From positions 3,844,001 through 3,908,000 of the forward strand of contig CM024190.1 of assembly GCA_013433145.1 (NCBI GenBank): 64,000 nt of DNA, written 5' to 3'. The notes below the pieces were generated by a model, which worked only from the letters and a program-made list of their open reading frames with translations, did not search any database and was not told the origin of the DNA. The DNA is from Ascaris suum. Lineage: Eukaryota; Nematoda; Chromadorea; Rhabditida; Ascarididae. Shown here one piece after another: positions 1 through 15,000 of the stretch. Position numbers and translations under genes: made by a program. The number at the start of each line of letters is the position of its first letter. Within the stretch, counting starts at the first letter, position 1.

Positions 1-479
1 GGGCGTTTTTAGAATGAACTGAACAGTAAAAGCTGTCCTTCAAGTTTGCTGTTTTTTTACCCGGTGATATCTATCTCCAAAATGACTGCAAAATGTTCGA
101 CTTTCAACTTTTTCTGCAGAAATGTGATTTTTCGAACCACTTATCAGTTCACATTAAGCAGTCTCACTTCTAACGTTCAGGTTTGCTAGTGGAAGGTCGA
201 ATATTCAAAATCTTCCACAGTTTCCTTCAATAATCACACCTTTTAAATTGTTTTCAATAACAACCTTTAAAAGAAATTTTTACAAATTATTGATTCCTTA
301 AAAAGTAATTTTTTTAGGATTGATCGAAACTAAATATGGCGCACCAAAATCTCCAGCCTTTCGTTACAAAAAAAATCGGAGCTTTTGATGCTTCACACAT
401 TGAATAATCTATTCCAGCATTACCGACAACTGTCGTCTGTTCACTGCTTCGGCCCTAATTCTATAATGAAGTTTTTTTT
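1..479 (+). repeat. Left terminal inverted repeat
   Basis: Positions 1-479 reappear in reverse complement at 33823-34308 with only scattered substitutions and one- to few-base indels, which is close to identity by eye. The outer end starts GGGCGTTTTTAGAATG. The right copy has one more terminal G, so the true first base lies just outside the window. The inner end is a T-run just before the first monomer (GTGCATTATTCATG). The repeat is non-coding and AT-rich with several A/T homopolymers. Confidence 0.85.
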
Positions 480-651
480 AGTGCATTATTCATGCAATTT
501 GAGAATTATTTCATTATCAACTAGAATGGAATAATTGATCATTATCTCGGTCAAGTTCGATCGGGATCAGCGGATGTCGTGTAGGATAAAGGCATTTTAG
601 TTTGGTTAGTCAATTCAGTAAACAATTTAGTATCCATTATTAAAGCAATTT

Positions 652-1130
652 GAGAATTATTTCGTTATCAACTTCAATTGAGTAATTAATCAATATTTGC
701 GTTCATGTTCGATGCAGATGAGCGGACGTTGTGCTACGATAAAGGCTACTTCTATTTCATTTTTCATGCAATTTGAGAATTATTTCGTTGTCAACTGCAA
801 CGGAATAATTGATCATTATCTGCCTTCAGGTTCGATCCAGATCAGCGGATGTTGTGTCACGACAAAGGCTATTTTTAGTGCATTCTTGATGAAATTTGAG
901 AATTATTTCATTACCAACGGAAGGGAAGAAGTGATCATTATTTGCGTTCATGTTCGATCGGGATCAGCAGATATTGTGTAACGATAAAGGCTATTTTTGG
1001 TGCATTATCCACGCGATTTGATAACTGTTTCGTGATCAACTTCAGGGAATAATTGATCATTATTTGCGTTCATGTTCGATCCCATGGGGGATGTTGCGTC
1101 CAGATAAAAGTTAATAGTAGTGCGTTATTC
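652..1130 (+). repeat. Segmental duplication inside left edge, copy 1
   Basis: About four consecutive monomers reappear at 1991-2470 with an offset of 1339 bp (11 monomers). Shared private variants include GATGCAGATGAGCGGACG, the TAATTAATCAATATTTGCG segment and ACCAAC before GGAAGGGAAG, so this is a block duplication and not general monomer similarity. Confidence 0.75.
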
Positions 1131-1990
1131 ATGCAATTTGAGGATTATTTCGTTATCAACTCAGGGGAATAATTGGTCATTCTTTCCGGTCATGTTCGAT
1201 AAAGATCAGCGGATTTTGTATCACGATAAGGCTATTTTTAGTGCATTATTCATGCATATTGAGAATTGTTTCGTGATCATCTTCAAGGGAATGATTGACC
1301 ATTATTTACTTCATGTTCGATCGGGATGAGGGAATGCTGTCTGACGATAAAGGTTACCATCAGTGCATTATTCATGCAATTTGAGAATTATTTCGTTATC
1401 AACTTCAAGCGAGTAATTGATCATTATTTGCCTTCATGCTCCATCAGATCAGGGAATGCTGTCTGACGATAAAAGTTACCAGTAGTGCATTATTCATGCA
1501 ATTTGAGGACTATTTCATTACCAACTTCAAGGGAATCATTGATCATTCTTTGCCATCAAGTTCGATCGGGATCACCGGATGTTGTGTCACTATAAAGGCT
1601 ATTTTTGGTGCACTATCCATCGATTTGACAATTATTTCATTATCAGCTGGAAGGGAATAATTGATCACTATTTCAGTCAAGTTCGGTCGGGATCAGCGGA
1701 TTTTGTGAAACGATAACGCTATTTTTAGTGCAATATTCATGCAATTTGAGAATTATTCATTATCAACTTCAAGGGAATAATTGATCATTATTTCCGGTCA
1801 TGTTCGATCCAGATCGGCGGGTTTTGTGTCTCGACAAAGGCTATTTTTAGTGCATTATTAAAGCAATTGAGAATTATTTCATTATCAACTTCAACGGAAT
1901 AATTGAACGTTATTTGACTTCATGTTCGATCGAGATGTGCGGATGTTGTGTCACCATAAAGGCTATTTTTAGTGCATTATCCACGCAACT

Positions 1991-2470
1991 GAGAATTATT
2001 TCGTTATCAACTTCAATTAAGTAATTAATCAATATTTGCGTTCATGTTCGATGCAGATGAGCGGACGTTGTGCTACGATAAAGGCTACTTCTATTACATT
2101 TTTCATGCAATTTGAGAATTATTTCGTTGTCAACTGCAACGGAATAATTGATCATTATCTGCCTTCAGGTTCGATCCAGATCAGCGGATGTTGTGTCACG
2201 ACAAAGGCTATTTTTAGTGCATTCTTGATGAAATTTGAGAATTATTTCATTACCAACTGGAAGGGAAGAAGTGATCATTATTTGCGTTCATGTTCGATCA
2301 TGATCAGCAGATATTGTGTAACGATAAAGGCTATCTTTGTTGCATTATCCACGCGATTTGATAACAGTTTCGTGATCAACTTCAAGGGAATAATTGATCA
2401 TTATTTGCGTCCATGCTCGATCCAGATCGGCGGATCTTGCGTCATGATAAGAGTTAGCATTTAGTGCATT
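1991..2470 (+). repeat. Segmental duplication inside left edge, copy 2
   Basis: Second copy of 652-1130, sharing the same private variants in the same order. It differs by a few substitutions, for example GATCATGATC in place of GATCGGGATC and ACTGGAAGG in place of ACGGAAGG. Its frame stays open for 142 codons because the monomer length is a multiple of three here. Confidence 0.75.
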
Positions 2471-5400
2471 ATTCATGCAATTTGAGAATTATTTCGTTAT
2501 GAACTTCAAGGGGATAATTGATCATTATTTCCGGTCGAGTTCGAACAAGATGAGCGGATGTTGTCTCACGATAAAGGCCATTTTTAGTGCATTATTAGAG
2601 CAATTTGAGAATCATTTCGTTATCAACTTCAAGGGAATAATTGAACGTTATTTGACTTCATGTTCGATCCAGATGGGCGGATGTTGTGTCACGACAAAGG
2701 TTACCACAGTGCATTATTCATGCAATTTGAGACTATTTCGTTATCAACTTCAAGGGAATAATTGATCATTATTTCCATGTTCGATCCAGACCAGCGGATC
2801 TTGTGTCACGATAAAGGACTTTATAGTGCATTATTCAAAGCAATTGAGAATTATTTCATTATCAACTTCAAGGGAATAATTGATCATTATTTCCGTTGGG
2901 TTCGATCCAGATGAGGAGTTCTTGTGTCACGATAAAGGACATTTATAATGCATTATTCATGCAGTTTGAGAATTATTTCATTATCAAATGGAGGGAATAA
3001 TTCATCATTATTTCCGTCGAGTTCGATCCAGATGATCGGATGTTGTGTCACGATAAAGGAATTTATTAGTGCATTATTCATGATTTGAGAATTATTTCAT
3101 TATCAAATGGAAGGGAATAATTGACCATTTTTCCGTCGAGTTGGATCCAGATCATCGGGGTTGTTGTGTCACGATAAAGGACCATTTATAGTGCATTATT
3201 CATGCAATTTGAGAATTATTTCATTATCAACGGAAGGGAATAATTGTCATTTCATTTTATCATCGGTTTGGATCCAGATCATCGGATGTTGTGTCACGAT
3301 AAAGGACATTTATAATGCATTATTCATGCAATTTCAGAATTATTTGTTCAACTGGAAGGGAATAATTGATCATTATTTGCCGTCGGGTTGGATGCAGATA
3401 TCGGTTCTTGTGTCACGATAAAGGACATTTATAATGCATTATTCATGCAATTTGAGAATTATTTGATTATCAATTATAAGGGAATGATTGATCATTATTA
3501 AACATCGGGTTCGATCCAGATCATCGGTTCTTGTGTCACGATAAAGGACATTTATAATGCATTATTCATGCAATTTGTCATTATTTCATTATCAATACAA
3601 GGGAATAATTGATCTATTTCCATCGGGTTCGATCCAGATCATCGGTTCTTTGTGTCACGATAAAGGACATTTATAATGCATTATTCATGCAACTTGAGAA
3701 TTGTTTGATTATCAAATGGAGGGAATAATTGACATTATCATCCGTCGAGTTGGATCCAGATCATCGGTTGTTGTGTCACGATAAAGGACATTTATAATGC
3801 TTTATTCATGCAATTTGAGAATTATTTCATTATCAATGGAAGGGAATAATTGATCATTATTTATCATCGGGTTGGATCCAGATCACTGTTGTTGTGTCAC
3901 GATAAAGGACATTTATAATGCATTATTCATGCAATTTGAGAATTATTTGATTATCAACGGAAGGGAATAATTGATCATTATTAGCCGTCGAGTTGGATTC
4001 AGATCATCGGTTCTTGTGTCACGATAAAGGACATTTATAATGCATTATTCATGCAATTTGAGAATTATTTGCATTATCAAATGGAAGGGAATAATTGACC
4101 ATTATTAATCCGTCGAGTTGGATCCAGATCATCGGTTGTTGTGTCACGATAAAGGACATTTATAATGCATTATTCATGCAACTGAGAATTGTTTGATTAT
4201 CAAATGGAAGGGAATAATTGACCATTATCATGCGTCGAGTTGGATCCAGATCATCGGTTGTTGTGTCACGATAAAGGACATTTATAATGCTTTATTCATG
4301 CAATTTTAGAATTATTTCATTATCAACGGAAGGGAATAATTGATCATTATTTATCATCGGTTTGATCCAGATCATCGTTGTTGTGTCACGATAAAGGACA
4401 TTTATAATGCATTATTCATGCAATTTGAGAATTATTTCATTATCAACTGGAAGGGAATAATTGATCATTATTTTGCCGTCGGGTTGGATGCAGATCACCT
4501 GTTCTTGTGTCACGATAAAGGACATTTATAATGCATTATTCATGCAATTTGTCAATTATTTGATTATCAATTATAAGGGAATAACTGATCATTATTAGCC
4601 ATCGAGTTCGATCCAGATCATCGGTTCTTGTGTCACGATAAAGGACATTTATAATGCATTATTCATGCAACTTGTCAATTATTCATTATCAATTACAAGG
4701 GAATATAATGATATTATTTCTATCGGGTTGGATCCAGACCATCGGTTGTTGTGTCACGATAAAGGACATTTATAATGCATTATTCATGCAACTTGAGAAT
4801 TGTTTGATTATCAAATGGAAGGGAATAATTGACCATTATTCGTCGAGTTGGATCCAGATCATCGGTTGTTGTGTCACGATGAAGGACATTTATAATGCTT
4901 TATTCATGCAATTTGAGAATTATTTCATTATCAACGGGAAGGGAATAATTGATCATTATTTATCATCGGTTTGGATCCAGATCATCGGTTGTTGTGTCAC
5001 GATAAAGGACATTTATAATGCATTATTCATGCAATTTGAGAATTATTTCATTATCAACTGGAAGGGAATAATTGATCATTATTTGCCGTCGGGTTGGATG
5101 CAGATCACCTGTTCTTGTGTCACGATAAAGGACATTTATAATGCATTATTCATGCAATTTGTCAATTATTTCATTATCAATTACAAGGGAATAATTGATC
5201 ATTATTACATCGGGTTCGATCCAGACCATCGGTTCTTGTGTCACGATAAAGGACATTTATAATGCATTATTCATGCAACTGAGAATTTTTTGATTATCAA
5301 ATGGAAGGAATAATTGACATTATTTCCGTCGGGTTCGATCCAGATCATCGGTTGTTGTGTCACGATAAAGGACATTTATAATGCATTATTCATGCAATTT

Positions 5401-8400
5401 GAGAATTATTTGATTATCAATGGAAGGAATAATTGATCATTATATTCCCGTCGGGTTGGATCCAGATCATCTGTTGTTGTGTCACGATAAAGGACATTTA
5501 TAATGCATTATTCATGCAATTTGAGAATTATTTGATTATCAACGGGAAGGGAATAATTGATCATTATTTGAAGTCGGGTTGGATCCAGATCACTGTTCTT
5601 GTGTCACGATAAAGGACACTTATAATGCATTATTCATGCAATTTGTCAATTATTTCATTATCAATTAGAAGGGAATAATTGATCATTATTTCCCATCGGG
5701 TTCGATCCAGACCATCGGTTCTTGTGTCACGATAAAAGGACATTTATAATGCATTATTCATGCAATTTGAGAATTATTTGATTATCAACTGGAAGGGAAT
5801 AATTGATCATTATTTCCCATCGGGTTCGATCCAGACCATCGGTTCTTGTGTCACGATAAAGGACATTTATATGCATTATTCATGCAATTTGAGAATTATT
5901 TGATTATCAACTGGAAGGGAATAATTGATTATTATTTGCCGTTGGGTTGGATCCAGATCATCGGTTCTTGTGTCACGATAAAGGACATTTATAATGCATT
6001 ATTCATGCAATTTGAGAAATATTTCATTATTAATTATAAGGGAATAATTGATCATTATTTCCCATCGGGTTCGATCCAGATCATCCGTTGTTTGTGTCAC
6101 GATAAAGGACATTTATAATGCATTATTCATGCAATTTGAGAATTATTTGATTATCAACGTGAAGGGAATAATTGATCATTATTTGCCGGGGTTGGATGCA
6201 GATCACGGTTCTTGTGTCACGATAAAGGACATTTATAATGCATTATTCATGCAATTTGTCAATTATTTCATTATCAATGGAAGGGAATAATTGATCATTA
6301 TTTCCCATCGGGTTCGATCCAGATCATCGGTTCTTGTGTCACGATAAAGGACATTTATAGTGCATTATTCATGTATTTGAATTATTTCATTATCAATTGG
6401 AAGGGAATAATTGATCACTATTTCCATCGGGTTCGATCCAGATCATCGGTTGTGTGTCACGATAAAGGACATTTTAATGCATTATTCATGCAACTTGAGA
6501 ATTGTTGATTATCAAATGGAAGGGAATAATTGACCATTATATCCGTCGGTTGGATCCGATCATCGGTTCTTGTGTCACGATAAAGGACATTTATAATGCT
6601 TATTCATGCAATTTGAGAATTATTTTTTATCAACTGGAAGGGAATATTGATCATTATTTATCATCGGTTTGGATCCAGATTCGGTTGTTGTGTCACGATA
6701 AAGGACATTTATAATGCATTATTCATGCAATTTGAGAATTATTTCATTATCAACTGGAAGGGAATAATTGATCATTATTTGTCGTCGGGTTGGATGCAGA
6801 TCATGTTCTTGTGTCACGATAAAGGACCTTATAATGCATTATTCATGCTATTTGTCAATTATTTCTTATCAATTACAAGGGAATAACTGATCACTATTTC
6901 CCATCGGGTTCGATCCAGACCATCGGTTCTTGTGTCACGATAAAGGACATTTATAATGCATTATTCATGCAATTGAGAATTGTTTGATTATCAAATGGAA
7001 GGGAATAATTGACCATTATCATCGTGAGTTGGATCAGATCATCGGTTGTTGTGTCACGATAAAGGACATTTATAATGCATTATTCATGCAATTTGAGAAT
7101 TATTTGATTATCAATGGAAGGGAATAATTGATCATTATTTCATCGGGTTCGATCCTGATCATGTTCTTGTGTCACGATAAAGGACATTTACAATGCATTA
7201 TTCATGCTATTTGAGAATTATTTGATTATCAACTGGAAGGGAATAATTGATCATTATTGAAGTCGGGTTGGATCCAGATCGCATGTTCTTGTGTCACGAT
7301 AAAGGACATTTATAATGCATTATTCATGCAATTTGAGAATTATTTGATTATCAATAAGGGAATAATTGATCATTATTTCCATCGGGTTCGATCCAGACCA
7401 TCGGTTCTTGTGTCACGATAAAGGACATTTATAATGCATTATTCATGCAATTTGAGAATTATTTGATTATCAACTGGAGGGAATAATTGATCATTATTTC
7501 CCATCGGGTTCGATCCAGATCATCGGTTCTTGTGTCACGATAAAGGACATTTATAATGCATTATTCATGCAATTTGAGAATTATTTGATTATCAACTGGA
7601 AGGGAATAATTGATTATTATTTGGTTGGGTTGGATCCAGATCATCGGTTCTTGTGTCACGATAAAGGACATTTGTAATGCATTATTCATGCAATTTGAGA
7701 ATTATTTCATTATCAACTGGAAGGGAATAATTGATCATTATTTATCATCGGGTTGGATCCAGATCATCTGTTCTTGTGTCACGATAAAGGACATTTATAA
7801 TGCATTATTCATGCAATTTGAGAATTATTTGATTATCAACTGGAAGGGAATAATTGATTATTATTTGCCGTTGGGTTGGATCAGATCACCGTTGTTGTGT
7901 CACGATAAAGGACATTTATAATGCATTATTCATGCAATTTGAGAATTATTTGATTATCAAATGTGAAGGGAATAATTGATCATTATTAGCGTCGGGTTGG
8001 ATCCAGATCATCGGTTCTTGTGTCACGATAAAGGACATTTATAATGCATTATTCATGCAATTTGAGAATTATTTGATTATCAATGGAAGGGAATAATTAA
8101 TCATTATTTTCTCGGGTTGGATCCAGATCACCTGTTCCTGTGTCACGATAAAGGACATTTATAATGCATTATTCATGCAATTTGAGAATTATTTGATTAT
8201 CAACTGGAAGGGAATAATTGATCATTATTTGAAGTCGGGTTGGATCCAGATCACTGTTCTTGTGTCACGATAAAGGACACTTATAATGCATTATTCATGC
8301 AATTTGTCAATTATTTGATTATCAATTGGAAGGGAATAATTGATATTTTTCCCGTCGGGTTGGATCGGATCATCGGTTCTTGTGTCACGATAAAGGACAT

Positions 8401-9088
8401 TTATAATGCATTATTCATGCAATTTGAGAATTATTTGATTATCAACTGGAAGGGAATAATTGATCATTATTTCCCATCGGGTTCGATCCAGATCATCGGT
8501 TCTTGTGTCACGATAAAGGACATTTATAATGCATTATTCATGCAATTTGAGAATTATTTGATTATCAACTGGAAGGGAATAATTGATTATTATTTCGTCG
8601 GGTTGGATCCAGATCATCGGTTCTTGTGTCACGATAAAGGACATTTATAATGCTTTATTCATGCAATTTGAGAATTATTTCATTATCAACTGGAAGGGAA
8701 TAATTGATCATTATTTATCATCGGTTGGATCCAGATCATCGGTTCTTGTGTCACGATAAAGGACATTTATAATGCATTATTCATGCAATTTGGTCTTATT
8801 TGATTATCAACGTGAAGGGAATAATTGATCATAATTAGCGTCGAGTTGGATTCAGATCATCGGTTTTGTGTCACGATAAAGGACATTTATAATGCATTAT
8901 TCATGCAATTTGAGAATTATTTGATTATCAACTGGAAGGGAATAATTGATCATAAAATCCAGTCGGTTCGATCCAGATCATCTGTTTTGTGTCACGATAA
9001 AGGACATTTATAATGCATTATTCATGCAATTTGAGAATTATTTGATTATCAAATGGAAGGGAATAATTGATCATTATTTATCATCGGG

Positions 9089-9184
9089 TTTTTTTGTTTT
9101 TTTTTAGTTGTTGGAAGGATTTTGGTTATTTTTTGGTTATTTTTTTTTGTTGGTTTAATTTTATTTTATTTTTGGTTTTTTTTG
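9089..9184 (+). other. T/G low-complexity insertion inside one satellite monomer
   Basis: A roughly 95-bp stretch made almost wholly of T with G (and few A) interrupts a monomer after ATCATCGGG; normal monomer sequence resumes at GGATCAGATCATCGG. No other monomer in either arm carries it. It could be a real simple-sequence insertion or a consensus artefact from poor reads. Confidence 0.8.
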
Positions 9185-12053
9185 GATCAGATCATCGGTT
9201 CTTGTGTCACGATAAAGGAATTTTAATGCATTATTCATGCAATTTGAGAATTATTTGTTATCAACTGGAAGGGAATAATTGATCATTATTATCATCGGGT
9301 TGGATCCAGATCATCTGTTCTTGTGTCACGATAAAGGAAATTTATAATGCATTATTCATGCAATTTGAGAATTGTTTGATTATCAAATGGAAGGGAATAA
9401 TTGATCATTATTTGCCGTCGGGTTGGATCCAGATCATCGGTTGTTGTGTCACGATAAAGGACTTTATAATGCATTATTCATGCAATTTGTCAATTATTTC
9501 ATTATCAATTATAAGGAAATAATTGATCATTTATTAAAATCGTGTTGGATCCAGATCATCGGTTCTTGTGTCCGATAAAGGACATTTATAATGCATTATT
9601 CATGCAATTTGAGAATTGTTTGATTATCAAATGGAAGGGAATAATTGCATTTTTATCGTCGAGTTGGATCCAGATCATCGGTTGTGTGTCACGATAAAGG
9701 CATTTATAATGCATTATTCATGCAATTTGAGAATTATTTCATTATCAATGGAAGGGAATAATTGATCATTATTTATCATCGTGTTGGATCCAGATCATCG
9801 GTTGTTGTGTCACGATAAAGGACATTTATAATGCATTATTCATGCAATTTGTCAATTATTTCATTATCAATTGGAAGGGAATAATTGATCATTATTTCCA
9901 TCGGGTCGATCCAGATCATCGGTTTTGTGTCACGATAAAGGACATTTATAATGCATTATTCATGCAATTTGAGAATTATTTGATTATCAAACTGGAAGGG
10001 AATAATTGACCATTATTATCCGTCGAGTTGGATCAAGATCATCGGTTGTTTGTGTCACGATAAAGGACATTTATAATGCATTATTCATGCAATTTGAGAA
10101 TTATTTCTTATCAATGGAAGGAATAATTGATCATTATTTATCATCGGTTGGATCCAGATCACCTGTTCTTGTGTCACGATAAAGGACATTTATAATGCAT
10201 TATTCATGCAATTGAGAATTATTTGATTATCAACTTGAAGGGAATAATTGATCATTTTAGCGTCGAGTTGGATCCAGATCATCGGTTTTGTGTCACGATA
10301 AAGGACATTTTAATGCATTATTCATGCAATTTGAGAATTATTTGATTATCAATGGAAGGGAATTATTGATTATTATTTTTGCCGTCGGGTTGGATCCAGA
10401 TCATCGGTTCTTGTGTCACGATAAAGGAAATTTATAATGCATTATTCATGCAATTTGAGAATTATTTGTTATCAACTGGAAGGGAATAATTGATCATTAT
10501 TTGCCGTCGGGTTGGATCCAGATCACTGTTCTTGTGTCACGATAAAGGACATTTATAATGCATTATTCATGCAATTTGTCAATTATTTCATTATCAATTA
10601 TAAGGGAATAATTGATCATTATTTCCATCGGGTTCGATCCAGATCATCGGTTCTTGTGTCACGATAAAGGACATTTATAATGCATTATTCATGCATTTGA
10701 GATATTATTTCATTATTATTATCAATATAAGGGAATAATTGATCATTATTTACATCGGGTTGATCCAGATCATCTGTTCTTGTGTCACGATAAAGGACAT
10801 TTATAATGCATTATTCATGCAATTTGAGAATTATTTGATTATCAACGTGAAGGGATAATTGATCATTATTGCCGTGGGTTGGATCCAGATCATCGGTTCT
10901 TGTGTCACGATAAAGGACATTTATAATGCATTATTCATGCTATTGTCAATTATTTCATTATCAATTATAAGGAATAATTGATCATTATTTTCCATCGGGT
11001 TCGATCCAGATCATCGGTTCTTGTGTCACGATAAAGGACATTTATAATGCATTATTCATGCAATTTGAGAATTATTTGATTATCAATGGAAGGGAATAAT
11101 TGATCATTATTTGCCGTCGGGTTGGATCCAGATCACCTGTTCTTGTGTCACGATAAAGGACATTTATAATGCATTATTCATGCAATTTGTCAATTATTTC
11201 ATTATCAATTATAAGGGAATAATTGATCATTATTTCATCGGGTTGGATCCAGCATCGTTCTTGTGTCACGATAAAGGACATTTATAATGCATTATTCATG
11301 CAATTTGTCAATTATTTCATTATCAACTGAAGGGAATAATTGATTATTATTGCGTTGGGTTGGTCCAGATCATCGGTTCTTGTGTCACGATAAGGGACAT
11401 TTATAATGCATTATTCATGCAATTTGAGAAATATTTCATTATCAATTTTAAGGGAATAATTGATCATTATTCGTCGGGTTGGATCCAGATCATCGGTTGT
11501 TGTGTCACGATAAAGGACATTTATAATGCATTATTCATGCATTTGAGAATTATTTGATTATCAAATGGAAGGGAATAATTGACCATTATTTATCATCGGT
11601 TGGATCCAGATCATCGGTTCTTGTGTCACGATAAGGACATTTATAATGCTTTATTCATGCAATTTGTCAATTATTTCATTATCAATTATGGAAGGGAATA
11701 ATTGATCATTATTTCCCATCGGGTTGGATCCAGATCATCGGTTGTTGTGTCACGAATAAAGGACATTTATAATGCATTATTCATGCAATTTGAGAATCAT
11801 TTGATTATCATTGGAAGGGAATAATTGATCATTATTTGCCGTCGGGTTGGATCCAGATCACCTGTTTTGTGTCACGATAAAGGGCATTTATAATGCATTA
11901 TTCATGCAATTGTCAATTATTTCATTATCAATTATAGGGAATAATTGATCATTATTAAACATCGTGTTCGATCCAGATCATCGGTTCTTGTGTCCGATAA
12001 AGGACATTTATAATGCATTATTCATGCTATTTGTATTATTTCATTATCAATTA

Positions 12054-15000
12054 CAAGAGAATAATTGATGACTATTTCCCATCGGGTCGATCCAGACCAT
12101 CGGTTCTTGTGTCACGATAAAGGACATTTATAATGCATTATTCATGCAACTTGAGAATTGTTTGATTATCAAATGGAAGGGAATAATTGACCATTATTAT
12201 CGTCGGGTTGGATCAGATCATCGGTTGTTGTGTCACGATAAAGGACATTTATAATGCATTATTCATGCAATTTGAGAATCATTTGATTATCACTGGAAGG
12301 GAATAATTGATCATTATTTGCGTCGGGTTGGATCCAGATCACCTGTTCTTGTGTCACGATAAAGGGCATTTATAATGCATTATTCATGCAATTTGTCAAT
12401 TATATCATTATCAATTATAAGGGAATAATTGATCATTATTAAATCGTGTTCGATCCAGATCATCGGTTCTTGTGTCGATAAAGGACATTTATAATGCATT
12501 ATTCATGCTATTTGTCAATTATTTCATTATCAATTATAAGGAATAATTGATCATTATTAACATCGCGTTCGATCCAGGATCGGTTCTTGTGTCCCGATAA
12601 AGGACATTATAATGCATTATTCATGCAATTTGTCAATTGTTTCATTATCAATTGCAAGGGAATAATTGATCATTATTTCCATCGGGTTGGATCCAGACAT
12701 CGGTTGTTGTGTCACGATAAAGGACATTTATAATGCTTTATTCATGCAATTTGAGAATTATTTCATTATCAACTGGAAGGGAATAATTGATCATTATTTA
12801 TCATCGGTTTGGATCCAGATCATCTGTTCTTGTGTCGATAAAGGGCATTTATAATGCATTATTCATGCAATTTGTCAATTATTTCATTATCAATTATAAG
12901 GGAATAATTGATCATTATTTGCATCGGGTTGGATCCAGATCACTGTTCTTGTGTCACGATAAGGGCATTTATAATGCATTATTCATGCAATTTGTCAATT
13001 ATTTCATATCAATTATAAGGGAATAATTGATCATTATTTATCGTCGGGTTGGATCCAGATCTCGGTTCTTGTGTCCGATAAAGGACATTATATAATGCAT
13101 TATCATGCTATTTTGTCAATTATTTCATCATCAATTACAAGAGGAATATTGATCGCTATTTTAAACATCAGGTTCGATCCAGATCATCGGTTCTTGTGTC
13201 ACGATAAAGGACATTTATAATGCATTATTCATGCAATTTGAGAATTGTTTGATTATCAAATGGAGGGAAATAATTGACATTATTATCCGTCGGGGTTGAT
13301 CAGATCATCGGTTGTTGTGTCACGATAAAGGACATTTATAATGCATTATTCATGCAATTTGAGAATTATTTCATTATCAATGGAAGGAATAATTGATCAT
13401 TATTTCATCGGTTTGGATCCAGATCATTGTGGTTGTGTCACGATAAAGGACATTTATAATGCATTATTCATGCAATTGAGAATTATTTGATTATCAACTG
13501 GAAGGGAATAATTGATCATTATTTGCCGTCGGGTTGGATCCAGATCACCTGTTCTTGTGTACGATAAAGGGCATTTATAATGCATTATTCATGCAATTTG
13601 TCAATTATTCATTATCAATATAAGGGAAATAATTGATCATTATTAAACATCGTGTTCGATCCAGATCATCGGTTCTTGTGTCCCGATAAAGGACATTTAT
13701 AATGCATTATTCATGCTATTGTCAATTATTTCATTCACAATTACAGGAATAATTGATGACTATTTCCATCGGGTTCGATCCAGACATCGGTTTTGTGTCA
13801 CGATAAAGGACATTTATAATGCATTATTCATGAATTTGAGAATTGTTTGATTATCAATGGAAGGGAATAATTGACATTATTATCCGTCGGGTTGGATCCA
13901 GATCATCGGTTGTTGTGTCACGATAAGGACATTTATAATGCATTATTCATGCAACTTGGAATTGTTTGATTATCAAATGGAAGGGAATAATTGACCATTA
14001 TTTTAATCGGGTTGGATCCAGATCATCGGTTGTTGTGTCCGATAAAGGACATTTTATAATGCTTTATTCATGCAATTTGAGAATTATTTCATTATCAACT
14101 GGAAGGGAATAATTGATCATTATTTATCATCGGTTTGGATCCAGATCATCTGTTGTTGTGTCACGATAAAGGGCATTTATAATGCATTATTCATGCAATT
14201 TGTCAATTATTTCATTATCAATTATAAGGGAATAATTGATCATTATTTGCCGTCGGGTTGGATCAGATCACCTGTTTTGTGTCACGATAAAGGGCATTTA
14301 TAATGCATTATTCATGCAATTTGTCAATTATTTCATTATCAATTATAAGGAATATTGATCATTATTTATCATCGGGTTGGATCCAGATCATCGGTTCTTG
14401 TGTCCGATAAAGGACATTTATAATGCATTATTCATGCTATTTGTCAATTATTTCATCATCAATTACAAGAGAATAATTGATCGCTATTTCCCATCGGGTT
14501 CGATCCAGACCATCGGTTCTTGTGTCACGATAACGGACATTTTTAATGCATTATTCATGCAACTTGAGAATTGTTTGATTATCAAATGGAAGGGAATAAT
14601 TGACCATTATATCCGTCGAGTTGGATCCAGATCATCGGTTGTTGTGTCACGATAAAGACATTTATAATGCTTTATTCATGCAATTTGAGAATTATTTCAT
14701 TATCAACTGGAAGGGAATAATTGATCATTATTTATCATCGGTTTGGATCCAGATCATCTGTTGTTGTGTCACGATAAAGGAGACATTTATAATGCATTAT
14801 TCATGCAATTTGAGAATCATTGATTATCAACTGGAGGGAATAATTGATCATTATTTGCGTCGGTTGGATCCAGATCACTGTTTTGTGTCACGATAAAGGG
14901 ATTTATAATGCATTATTCATGCAATTTGAATTATTTCATTATCAATTATAAGGGAATAATGATCATTATTTGCCGTCGGGTTCGATCCAGATCATCGTTC

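Larger units (their letters stand above)
480..2810 (+). repeat. Satellite array, left edge, diverged monomers (type A)
   Basis: Tandem monomers of about 120-123 bp in + orientation. Each has the block GTGCATTATTCATGCAATTT, then a GAGAATTATTTCGTTATCAAC-like stretch (variable), an AATAATTGATCATTATT dyad and GTTCGATC. Compared with the core they favour TTCGTTATCAACTTCAAGG, GTTCATGTTCGAT, AGCGGATGTTGTG and GGCTATTTTTAGTGC. Divergence between neighbours is high. One monomer near 565-650 is disrupted by extra sequence. The matching type-A edge lies at 31130-33822 in opposite orientation. Confidence 0.9.

Noticed and set aside
4654..8650. Protein-coding genes from the many 60-200-codon frames in the array
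   Set aside because: They arise because the period is divisible by three; frames start and stop wherever an indel falls, with no start-site or splice logic.
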